DNA from: Nitrospinota bacterium
GTDB taxonomy: Bacteria > Nitrospinota > Nitrospinia > UBA9942
Direction of reading: 5' to 3'
DNA: 10,806 nt
NCBI GenBank assembly: GCA_016234205.1
Contig: JACRGN010000127.1
Location: forward strand, 1 to 10,806
Shown here: one piece after another, positions 5,443-10,806 of the stretch
Numbering within the stretch: the first letter of the stretch is position 1
How the letters are laid out: each line of letters begins with the position of its first letter
Made by a program: the position numbers and the translations under genes
The notes under the pieces: generated by a model
What the model was told of the DNA's origin: nothing
What the model saw: only the letters and a program-made list of their open reading frames with translations
The model's database searches: none

Positions 5443-6822
5443 ATGAACGAAGTCTCTTTTTTAATTTTAGGTTTACTGGTTGGTGGAATAATTGCATGGT
5501 TCTGGTCAAGGTCGCAGACTAAGTCTGCCCTTACGAATCAGATTAATGAAATTGAAATTAAAGCCCGTGGTGCTGAGAATACAATTACAGAATTGAGAAG
5601 CCAGTTACAGGAGAGAATGGATGAGATAAGAAAACTTTCCGAACAACTCAAATCTGAGCAAATTGTAAGGGTCACTGCTGAAACACGATTGGAGGAGGCA
5701 CAAAAATATTTAGAAGAACAAAAAAGATTGCTGGATGAGGCAGCTCAAAAGCTAAAGGATACATTCAATGCCCTGTCCTCTGAGGCACTCAAGAGTAATA
5801 ATCAGGCTTTTTTGGATTTGGCAAGAAAAACAATGGAGAATTATATATCAGAGGCAAAGGGTGATTTAGGCAAGAGGCAGGAGGCAATTGACCTGATGAT
5901 AAAACCTCTTAAAGAGTCGCTTCAAAGATATGAAAATCAAATCAGGGAGCTTGAAGGTGCAAGACAGGGTGCGTATGCAGGTTTAACAGTATATCTGAAT
6001 GACCTGAAGGGGACTCAGGAGAGACTCCAGAAGGAAGCAACCGCACTTGTCTCGGCACTCAAAACTCCGCAGGTTAGAGGCAGATGGGGCGAGGTTACTT
6101 TGAGGCGGGTTGTTGAAGTTGCAGGAATGTCTAAGTATTGTGATTTTGTAGAACAGCCGAGTGTTGAAACTGAGGAGGGGCGAAAGAGGCCTGATTTGAT
6201 TGTCAAACTGCCGGGTGATAGAACTGTAATAGTAGATGCAAAAGTCCCTTTAAAGGCATATATGGAGGCAGTTGAAACAAACGATGATGATAAGAAAAAA
6301 ATACTTTTACTGCAGCATACACAGGCAGTAAAAAACCATGTGAAAGACTTGGGCTCAAAAGCTTATTGGAATCAGTTTAACCCAACACCCGAATTCGTGG
6401 TTCTCTTTTTGCCGGGCGAATCGTTTTTCAGTGCAGCATTAGAGCAGGACCGCAATCTTATTGAAGATGCAATTGCAAGCAGGGTTATCCTTGCAAGTCC
6501 AACAACACTCATTTCACTGTTAAGAACTGTAGCCTACGGCTGGCAGCAACAGCAGGTGGCGGAGAATTCAAAACGCATCTGGGAGACAGGCAAAGAACTG
6601 TTTGACAGAATCTGTAAATTTGCAGAATATATCGGAGATATTGGAAAGGGTTTAAATACTGCTATAAAATCTTATAACTCTGCCATAGGCTCATGGGAAA
6701 GTAGGGTTATGCCAGGCATGAGGAAGCTAAAAGAGCTTGGCTCTTCGTCCCCTGAAAAAGAAGTGCCAGAGTTAGACCAAGTTGATACCAACATTAGAGA
6801 ACTTCCCGAGTTGAAGGAATAA
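5443..6822 (+). CDS. rmuC: RmuC-family DNA recombination protein
   Basis: RmuC proteins limit rearrangements at inverted repeats in E. coli and are predicted nucleases, though the biochemistry is not settled. The layout matches the family. An N-terminal membrane segment (about 4-21, VSFLILGLLVGGIIAWFW) comes first, then a long charged coiled coil (about 30-200). The RmuC domain starts at QVRGRWGEVTLRRVVEVAG (210-228). RPDLIVKLPGDR leads to VIVDAKVPLKAY (262-273), where D251, D265 and K267 have the spacing of a PD-(D/E)xK nuclease core. LFLPGESFFSAALE (321-334) and ASPTTLISLLRTVAYGWQQQ (351-370) are further signatures. Its 459 residues are normal for the family. It faces the MetH-activation gene tail to tail with only three bases between the stop codons. 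It may be relevant that the region is rich in inverted repeats, but no link is shown. Confidence 0.95.
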   Translation: MNEVSFLILGLLVGGIIAWFWSRSQTKSALTNQINEIEIKARGAENTITELRSQLQERMDEIRKLSEQLKSEQIVRVTAETRLEEAQKYLEEQKRLLDEAAQKLKDTFNALSSEALKSNNQAFLDLARKTMENYISEAKGDLGKRQEAIDLMIKPLKESLQRYENQIRELEGARQGAYAGLTVYLNDLKGTQERLQKEATALVSALKTPQVRGRWGEVTLRRVVEVAGMSKYCDFVEQPSVETEEGRKRPDLIVKLPGDRTVIVDAKVPLKAYMEAVETNDDDKKKILLLQHTQAVKNHVKDLGSKAYWNQFNPTPEFVVLFLPGESFFSAALEQDRNLIEDAIASRVILASPTTLISLLRTVAYGWQQQQVAENSKRIWETGKELFDRICKFAEYIGDIGKGLNTAIKSYNSAIGSWESRVMPGMRKLKELGSSSPEKEVPELDQVDTNIRELPELKE

Positions 6823-6825
6823 AAT

Positions 6826-7437
6826 CTATCCTTTTTTCCACCCTACAATAGCACTTACAGACTTTTCAGGCATCATGAAACACCTTTCACTCAAAGCAAC
6901 GCCAATAGAGGAAGGATTTAAAACACCGAAAATTGCCTTTTGGTCTAATAAATTCCAGTCGCCGTAGCCGGGGCTGAACCTCTTCACAGTTTCAAACCCC
7001 TCTTTTTCAGCCTCCTTTATTATCAACTGATTTACATAATTTGCGACTTCTTCCACTGCGGCAGAGCCTATACCATTCATTATATACGCCCTTGTCTGCT
7101 CCCCTCCGGTAAAATATCCTTTAATACTCTCCTCTAACCTTGAGCCAATAGTGCAAACAAATAGAGATGCCCTCGAACATCCTATTAAATGTTTTGATAG
7201 ATATTTTGTCTTAAAGCGAAGTGTATCAAAATCACTTGTAATTTCATCCTCTGTTACAGATGTAAGGTTAAAACTTATAAAATCTGCTTTAGGATTGATA
7301 AGCCCTTCAGCCTTTTCAATCTCCTCCTTAATCATCTTCTCCATTGGAGGTGTAAGAATTGTTGAAACCTGTTTAAACCCTAACTCCTTCAAGACCTCCT
7401 TAAAATCAATTGTAATTTTTATCTCCTTAATAATCAT
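6826..7437 (-). CDS. Stand-alone cobalamin-dependent methionine synthase activation-domain protein
   Basis: This 203-residue protein matches the reactivation domain of MetH as a separate polypeptide. The AdoMet-binding signature RFSPGYGDW (153-161) corresponds to the RxxPGYP motif of E. coli MetH. It is followed by LLDQKAIFGVLNP, GVALSERCFMMPEKSVSAIVG (179-199) and the C-terminal end. In the family this domain supplies AdoMet for reductive methylation of oxidised cobalamin. A separate gene is typical of bacteria whose core MetH lacks the domain; that core gene is not in this window. Members can also serve other corrinoid methyltransferases. The start has GGAGG about 13 bases upstream, a rather long spacing. 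It lies 37 bases downstream of the parE-like gene on the same strand and may be co-transcribed with it. Confidence 0.88.
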   Translation of the reverse strand: MIIKEIKITIDFKEVLKELGFKQVSTILTPPMEKMIKEEIEKAEGLINPKADFISFNLTSVTEDEITSDFDTLRFKTKYLSKHLIGCSRASLFVCTIGSRLEESIKGYFTGGEQTRAYIMNGIGSAAVEEVANYVNQLIIKEAEKEGFETVKRFSPGYGDWNLLDQKAIFGVLNPSSIGVALSERCFMMPEKSVSAIVGWKKG

Positions 7438-7474
7438 TTTGTAATATTATCCTCCGTCGTGCCGCCCACTTCTC

Positions 7475-7798
7475 TTATCGCAAAACCCTTTTCTGCAAAA
7501 GCTCTTGCAGGTCTCGTCTTCCATCAAGGATACAGTGAATAAAGACCTCAGATTTATGAATCTCATAGATTATTCTGAATGGCTTATAATGAACTTCCCG
7601 GAACTCAAGCACGCCTATCCGTTCCAGTTCAGGCGGGATATGTCCACGTAAAGGAAAAGTTTCAAGCTTTTGGATAGTTTCTTCAATATGATTAATTAAT
7701 TTGTCAGCCTCTTCTGCTGAATCGTTCAGTGCAACATACTGATAAACATCGAGGAGGTCTTTCTCAGCATCTTCAATTAGATGAACAGTAAATTTCAT
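7475..7798 (-). CDS. ParE/RelE-superfamily toxin
   Basis: The 107-residue protein is a toxin of the ParE/RelE fold. It has an N-terminal strand (KFTVHLIEDAEKDL), a helical pair (DVYQYVALNDSAEEADKLIN and HIEETIQKLETFP) and the family's C-terminal sheet: FREVHYKPFRIIYEI (66-80), VFIHCILDGRRDLQELL (85-101). The R-x-I-Y-E-I strand and the HxxRD-like end are typical. ParE members poison DNA gyrase and RelE members cleave mRNA in the ribosome. The sequence looks closer to ParE, but the target cannot be settled from this alone. The ATG overlaps the antitoxin TGA by four bases (ATGA), giving coupled translation with antitoxin first. Confidence 0.92.
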   Translation of the reverse strand: MKFTVHLIEDAEKDLLDVYQYVALNDSAEEADKLINHIEETIQKLETFPLRGHIPPELERIGVLEFREVHYKPFRIIYEIHKSEVFIHCILDGRRDLQELLQKRVLR

Positions 7799-8079
7799 TT
7801 CTCACGAAACCCTGCGGCTTTTTTCCTCAAATCCCTAAAAGCCTCCCTAAAAGGCTTGGTTTTCCCTTCCTCAAGATTTTTTCTGCTTTGTGCCAATATT
7901 TTGAGTAATGCAAGGGACTCCTGAATCTTTTCGTAGTCATTGATGTTCTGCACGATTACCTTTGCCTCACCATTTTGCGTGATCACCACAGTTTTATGAC
8001 CTTTAACAATATCTCTGATGACCTCTGATGCATGTGATTTAAAATAACTTATGGGTTTAACATCTTCACTCAGCTTCAT
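7795..8079 (-). CDS. Phd/YefM-family antitoxin
   Basis: The 94-residue protein has the Phd/YefM N-terminal DNA-binding and dimerisation fold: LSEDVKPISYFKSHASEVIR (3-22), then GHKTVVITQNGEAKVIVQNINDYE (27-50). A charged helical C-terminal tail (about 52-94) would wrap around and neutralise the toxin. In such systems the antitoxin, especially in complex with toxin, represses its own promoter. It is the first gene of the pair, overlaps the toxin by four bases, and has an ideal AGGAGG four bases before its ATG. A 27-bp perfect palindrome lies 20 bases upstream of the ATG. Its TGA stop confirms that TGA is a stop codon in this genome. Confidence 0.92.
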   Translation of the reverse strand: MKLSEDVKPISYFKSHASEVIRDIVKGHKTVVITQNGEAKVIVQNINDYEKIQESLALLKILAQSRKNLEEGKTKPFREAFRDLRKKAAGFREK

Positions 8080-8098
8080 CTTTCCTCCTGTTTAATCT

Positions 8099-8125
8099 GA
8101 CTAAAATATAGTCTATATTTTAGTC
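8099..8125. promoter_or_regulatory. 27-bp palindromic operator of the toxin-antitoxin pair
   Basis: GACTAAAATATAG (8099-8111) and its exact reverse complement CTATATTTTAGTC (8113-8125) flank one central base. The palindrome covers the likely -10 region of the antitoxin gene and ends 20 bases before its ATG, where a Phd-type repressor is expected to bind. Confidence 0.8.
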
Positions 8126-8138
8126 GTCTATAATGCAA
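8110..8138 (-). promoter_or_regulatory. Candidate promoter of the toxin-antitoxin operon
   Basis: On the minus strand TTGCAT (8138-8133) and TAGACT (8115-8110) are 17 bases apart. The -10 box lies across the centre of the 27-bp palindrome, so operator binding would block transcription. Confidence 0.45.
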
Positions 8139-8140
8139 GT

Positions 8141-8160
8141 TATATTTTGTTATATTTTGC
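8141..8160. repeat. Two tandem operator half-site-like decamers
   Basis: TATATTTTGT (8141-8150) and TATATTTTGC (8151-8160) are adjacent copies. The shared TATATTTT also forms the right half of the palindrome (8114-8121). One helical turn separates the two copies, upstream of the -35 box, so they could be extra repressor half-sites. Confidence 0.5.
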
Positions 8161-8195
8161 CATTGCCTATTTTTTCTTCATGTTTACTTTAAGCG

Positions 8196-9764
8196 TTAAA
8201 ACCTTCTCCCAAATTTAGATTTAACTGCATCAATGAGAAATCTCATCTCTTCGCATTTTATTAATATTGTCATACCAAAATATACAATGAGACCGGTTAA
8301 AATCGTAAAGGAGAACCATATCAATTTTCCCACTCCATGACTGACAACTGATGGCTGATTGCTGATGGCTAAGTAACATATTCCACCCATTACAGCAGAG
8401 GATAAACTAATTTTAATAGCTGAATTTTTTACACTATACCAGTTAATCCTCCTGATACTATCAGGCAAATAGTAAATCAAAAGTCCGAGATTAAGTATTG
8501 CAGATAGTGATGTGGCAAGGGCAATACCTGCATGTTTGAGCGGATGCATGAGGATTAGATTAAATACTACATTGGCAATCATTGAGATAACAGCAATTCT
8601 CACAGGTGTCTTTGTATCCTGAACAGAGTAATAGGCAGGGGCAATGACCTTTATTCCTGAATATGCCCAAAGCCCTATGGAAAAAGCAATCAGAGCCTGA
8701 GATGTATTTATTGCTGACTGATGTGTAAACTCACCCCTTTCAAATAGAAGCGACACTATTGGCAGGCTCAATACAATCTGGGCAGTCATTGCAGGGATTG
8801 CAATAAAGAAGGTGAATCTAAGTCCAAAAGACATTGTATCTTTCATTCCTTCCATATCCTTCTTTGCAGCAAAGGAAGAGAGTGTCGGCAGAATAGCCGT
8901 TCCTATAGCAGTGCCAAATACACCGAGGGGGAGCTGCATTACCCTGTCCGCATAATAGAGATAGGAGATGCTACCTTCTGTTAAAAGAGATGCAATAAGT
9001 GTATCCACGAATATATTGAATTGTGTTACTGCAAGACCGATGACAGATGGAGCCATCAGCAGGACAACTTTTTTGACCCCAGGGTGACTAAAGGAAAAAT
9101 CAGGTGTAAATTTCAAGCCGCTTTTTAGCAGCGGCGGGATATGAAAGACAAACTGCATCAATCCTCCGATTATCACGCCAATTGCAAGACCCGATACAGG
9201 TATTTTTAGATAGGGGCATATAAAAAATGCCGCTCCTATTAAGGCAAAATTTAATAAGACGGGAGACATTGCAGGGACAGTGAAGTGCCTCAGAGAATTC
9301 AATATACCCATTGATAGGGCAGTGAGTGAGATTAAGAATATATAGGGAAAGGTAATTCTTGTCAGATATACTGTCAGATTAAATTTACTCAGTTCATGGT
9401 AAAAACCCGGGGCAAGGATTGTAATAATCGCAGGCATGAAGATTATTCCAAGGAGAGTAATTGTAAAAAGAATTACAAGGAGTGTGGAAAATACTGCACT
9501 TGCAAATTTCCAGGCATCCTCCTTTGATTTTGTTGTAAAGTATTCAGTAAAGAGTGGTATAAATGCAGCAGAGAGCGCTCCCTCTCCAAGAAGTCTCCTT
9601 AATAAATTTGGTATCTTGAATGCGACAAAAAAGGCATCTGTTGCAAAACCAGCGCCGAATATTTTTGCAATAACCATATCCCTGATGAATCCAAAGATAC
9701 GGCTCAAAAAAGTTCCACTGCTAATAATACCTGTAGCCTTAAGGAGTCTTTTATTTTCAGACAT
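8196..9764 (-). CDS. murJ: Lipid II flippase MurJ
   Basis: MurJ moves lipid-linked peptidoglycan precursor across the inner membrane. The 522-residue protein is almost entirely hydrophobic and fits the 14-helix MOP-superfamily layout. The N-terminus SGTFLSRIFGFIRDMVIAKI and TDAFFVAFKIPNLLRRLLGEGA contains R22, R28, D43 and R56, each four positions after E. coli R18, R24, D39 and R52. YYADRVMQLPLGVFGTAIGT keeps the arginine equivalent to E. coli R270 but has Q in place of E273. Residues 466-476 (AISNQPSVVSH), in a loop near the last helices, are encoded by heptanucleotide repeats, so this loop is probably a species-specific addition. No Shine-Dalgarno sequence precedes the ATG, and a composite repeat begins 13 bases upstream. 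It is divergent from the JAMM protease gene. Confidence 0.96.
   Translation of the reverse strand: MSENKRLLKATGIISSGTFLSRIFGFIRDMVIAKIFGAGFATDAFFVAFKIPNLLRRLLGEGALSAAFIPLFTEYFTTKSKEDAWKFASAVFSTLLVILFTITLLGIIFMPAIITILAPGFYHELSKFNLTVYLTRITFPYIFLISLTALSMGILNSLRHFTVPAMSPVLLNFALIGAAFFICPYLKIPVSGLAIGVIIGGLMQFVFHIPPLLKSGLKFTPDFSFSHPGVKKVVLLMAPSVIGLAVTQFNIFVDTLIASLLTEGSISYLYYADRVMQLPLGVFGTAIGTAILPTLSSFAAKKDMEGMKDTMSFGLRFTFFIAIPAMTAQIVLSLPIVSLLFERGEFTHQSAINTSQALIAFSIGLWAYSGIKVIAPAYYSVQDTKTPVRIAVISMIANVVFNLILMHPLKHAGIALATSLSAILNLGLLIYYLPDSIRRINWYSVKNSAIKISLSSAVMGGICYLAISNQPSVVSHGVGKLIWFSFTILTGLIVYFGMTILIKCEEMRFLIDAVKSKFGRRF
8339..8373. repeat. Heptanucleotide tandem repeat inside murJ
   Basis: On the plus strand five consecutive 7-base units read GACTGAC, AACTGAT, GGCTGAT, TGCTGAT and GGCTAAG, with consensus NNCTGAT. 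They encode MurJ residues about 466-476 in a loop. The unit differs from the one in queA. Confidence 0.65.
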
Positions 9765-9776
9765 ATAATTATTTTT

Positions 9777-9930
9777 GGACGCAGATATACGCAGAAACTA
9801 CAGGATTTCTTCAATGTCATTCCGAACGAAGAGAGGAATCTCGGTTTTGAGATTCTTCGGGCTTAGCCCTCAGATTGACAGCCTTGCTGTCATCTGCGTT
9901 AATCCTGATAAATCCTGTAAATCTGCGTCC
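9777..9930. repeat. Composite intergenic element bounded by GGACGCAGAT inverted repeats (copy 2)
   Basis: The 154-bp element starts with GGACGCAGAT (9777-9786) and ends with ATCTGCGTCC (9921-9930), the same termini as 233-321. Both arms also carry CAGGATTT motifs. Its middle is occupied by a TGTCATTCCGA-type palindromic repeat (9815-9880), so it is nested. It fills most of the 211-base spacer between murJ and the JAMM protease gene; no gene is seen in this spacer. Confidence 0.75.
9815..9892. repeat. REP-like palindromic repeat nested in the composite element
   Basis: TGTCATTCCGAACGAAGAG and GGAATCTCGG are followed by GAGATTCTTCGGGCTTAGCC and CTCAGATTGACA. These are two inward-facing halves with TGTCA/TGACA ends and an AATCTC/GAGATT inner pair (9815-9880). 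A perfect 7-bp hairpin TGACAGC-CTT-GCTGTCA (9876-9892) overlaps its right end. The left half matches the type of element found inside queA at 1131-1182. Confidence 0.65.
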
Positions 9931-9940
9931 CAATTCAAGT

Positions 9941-9969
9941 TTGGATTTTAACTTAAAATAAAGTAGAAT
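9941..9969 (+). promoter_or_regulatory. Candidate promoter of the JAMM protease gene
   Basis: TTGGAT (9941-9946) and TAGAAT (9964-9969) are 17 bases apart, and the ATG begins six bases after the -10 box. The -35 box is weak (first three bases match). No Shine-Dalgarno sequence is seen, so the transcript may be leaderless. Confidence 0.4.
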
Positions 9970-9975
9970 ACAAAT

Positions 9976-10425
9976 ATGTTAAATAAAGATGCCCTTGAGA
10001 AAATTTATAATCATTCACTGCAGGAGTATCCAAATGAGTGTTGCGGGATAGTTACGGGAGATGGGATGGGGATTACTATTGTTCACAAATGCACCAATAT
10101 CCAGAATGAGCTTCATAAAAAAGACCCTGAGCGATATGTGAGAGATGCAAGGACTGCATACCACATAGACCCGAAGGAGATGCTAAATATTTTTAAAGAT
10201 GCAGAGAAGAAGGGGCTAAAGATTATCGCCTTTTATCACTCCCACCCCGACCACGCTGCATACTTTTCACAAGAAGATGTGGATTTGGCAATGTTTGGAG
10301 ATGAGCCTTCGTATCCGGATGCTGAATATATTGTAGTCTCCCTTTCCAACGGCAAGGTAGGTGAAGTCGCTTCATTCAAATGGGATGAATCAAAAAAGTG
10401 CTTTCAAAAGAGGCTGATAATTTAA
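9976..10425 (+). CDS. JAMM/MPN+ metalloprotease (Mov34/Mec-like)
   Basis: The 149-residue protein carries the full zinc-binding JAMM signature. E21 lies in the early ECCGIVTG segment, and H88-S-H90-P followed by S98-Q-E-D101 gives the exact HxH-x7-S-xx-D spacing. All catalytic residues are present, so it should be active. Bacterial members of this size, such as mycobacterial Mec, remove amino acids or peptides from the C-terminus of ubiquitin-like sulfur carrier proteins in cysteine or cofactor synthesis. No moaD/thiS-like carrier, thiF or cysK gene is within the window, so the substrate is unknown. It is divergent from murJ and converges on an AAA+ ATPase gene. Confidence 0.92.
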   Translation: MLNKDALEKIYNHSLQEYPNECCGIVTGDGMGITIVHKCTNIQNELHKKDPERYVRDARTAYHIDPKEMLNIFKDAEKKGLKIIAFYHSHPDHAAYFSQEDVDLAMFGDEPSYPDAEYIVVSLSNGKVGEVASFKWDESKKCFQKRLII

Positions 10426-10431
10426 TTTTAT

Positions 10432-10448
10432 TCTTCTTAAAAAGAAGA
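10432..10448. terminator. Possible weak bidirectional terminator hairpin
   Basis: TCTTCTT-AAA-AAGAAGA forms a 7-bp stem with a three-base loop in the 30-base gap between two convergent genes. It is AT-rich and lacks a clean T-tract on either side, so a terminator role is tentative. Confidence 0.3.
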
Positions 10449-10455
10449 TTCTAAT

Positions 10456-10806
10456 TTAATGCCCGAAGCCGATAACCTTTCTCTCTGCTTTTTTGAAACA
10501 TACCTCTTTAAGCAGCGCATCAATTAGTTTCTGATGAGTTATCGCAGCATGGTCAACCAATGAAAATTGCTCTTTTACCACAGCAAAATCACCGGGAGTC
10601 AGATTCCTGCTGTTTTTTATCTGTCCAATTTCCTCGGCGGATAATTGAATTCTTTTAGACACCAATGGCTCTAATAATGCCTTGTAAAAATTCAGATTCC
10701 CTTCGGATGTCAGAGGGCGAAACTCTATCTTGAATCTGAACCGCCTCAATGCCGCATGGTCTAAACCATCTATATCATTTGTTGCGAAAATCACAATCCC
10801 CTTAAA
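10456..10806 (-). CDS. AAA+ ATPase, C-terminal part (runs off the window)
   Basis: The reading frame is open to the window edge, so this is a partial gene whose start and Walker A and B motifs lie outside. The visible 116 residues begin FKGIVIFATNDIDGLD, where the ATN asparagine is the sensor-1 residue of the AAA domain. HAALRRFRFKIEFRPL follows, with an arginine-finger-like RRFRF. A helical lid with LTPGDFAVVKEQF comes next, and the end is KKAERKVIGFGH. This resembles the final ATPase module of Cdc48/FtsH-type AAA proteins. The specific family, and whether other domains precede it, cannot be told. A GTG at 10794 is an internal valine, not a start. Confidence 0.8.
   Translation of the reverse strand, partial: FKGIVIFATNDIDGLDHAALRRFRFKIEFRPLTSEGNLNFYKALLEPLVSKRIQLSAEEIGQIKNSRNLTPGDFAVVKEQFSLVDHAAITHQKLIDALLKEVCFKKAERKVIGFGH

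Noticed and set aside
6015..6206. Minus-strand open frame of 63 codons inside rmuC.
   Set aside because: It is antisense to the conserved RmuC domain, with no supporting signal.
7151..7444. Plus-strand open frame of 97 codons opposite the MetH-activation gene.
   Set aside because: It mirrors a gene with a clear AdoMet-binding signature and has no recognisable domain or ribosome-binding site.
9436..9768. Plus-strand open frame opposite the murJ N-terminus.
   Set aside because: It lies opposite the most conserved part of MurJ and its peptide shows no family features.
9777..9930. tRNA gene or attachment site in the murJ/JAMM protease spacer.
   Set aside because: The hairpins are explained by the repeats; no T-loop GTTC..A..C or cloverleaf pattern was found.

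Overview
The window looks like chromosomal DNA of a Gram-negative-type bacterium. It has an AT-rich base composition, the standard genetic code, a MurJ lipid II flippase, a SpoIID/LytB-type peptidoglycan protein, and a stand-alone cobalamin-dependent methionine synthase activation protein. Many dispersed palindromic repeats lie in and between genes. The gene set and repeat style would fit Nitrospirota, Desulfobacterota-like or related metagenomic lineages, but nothing here fixes the phylum; this is inference only.

Layout. Bases 1-215 hold the C-terminal end of a SpoIID/LytB protein, broken by two in-frame TGA codons. An inverted-repeat-bounded element (233-321) follows, then queA (342-1421, +), which carries a palindromic repeat and a heptanucleotide repeat inside its reading frame. 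From 1453 to 5294 (-) lies an accessory block. It contains a complete AvaI/BsoBI-type type II restriction-modification operon (N4-cytosine methyltransferase followed by endonuclease), an integron attC-like half-site, and a translationally coupled pair of unknown genes, one encoding a membrane-anchored protein. From 5443 the core resumes: rmuC (+), then on the minus strand a MetH-activation-domain protein, a ParE/Phd toxin-antitoxin pair with a 27-bp palindromic operator, and murJ. A nested composite repeat (9777-9930) separates murJ from a divergent JAMM/MPN metalloprotease gene (+). The window ends in the C-terminal part of an AAA+ ATPase gene (-).

How the genes work together. The methyltransferase should protect CYCGRG sites that the paired endonuclease would cut. 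Their stop/start overlap and single promoter suggest that endonuclease synthesis depends on translation of the methyltransferase. The ParE toxin and Phd antitoxin form a self-repressing unit. The other genes (queuosine synthesis, RmuC, MetH reactivation, lipid II flipping, JAMM protease) are housekeeping functions without an evident shared pathway.

The most interesting signals are non-genic. One is a family of palindromic repeats that has entered the queA coding frame and also sits nested inside another repeat. Others are heptanucleotide repeats in two conserved genes, -10 boxes placed exactly six bases before start codons (possible leaderless mRNAs), and a cluster of apparent G/T exchanges in the SpoIID remnant. 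No wholly new multi-gene system could be demonstrated. The best candidate for undescribed biology is the unknown gene pair at 4015-5294 beside the restriction-modification operon.
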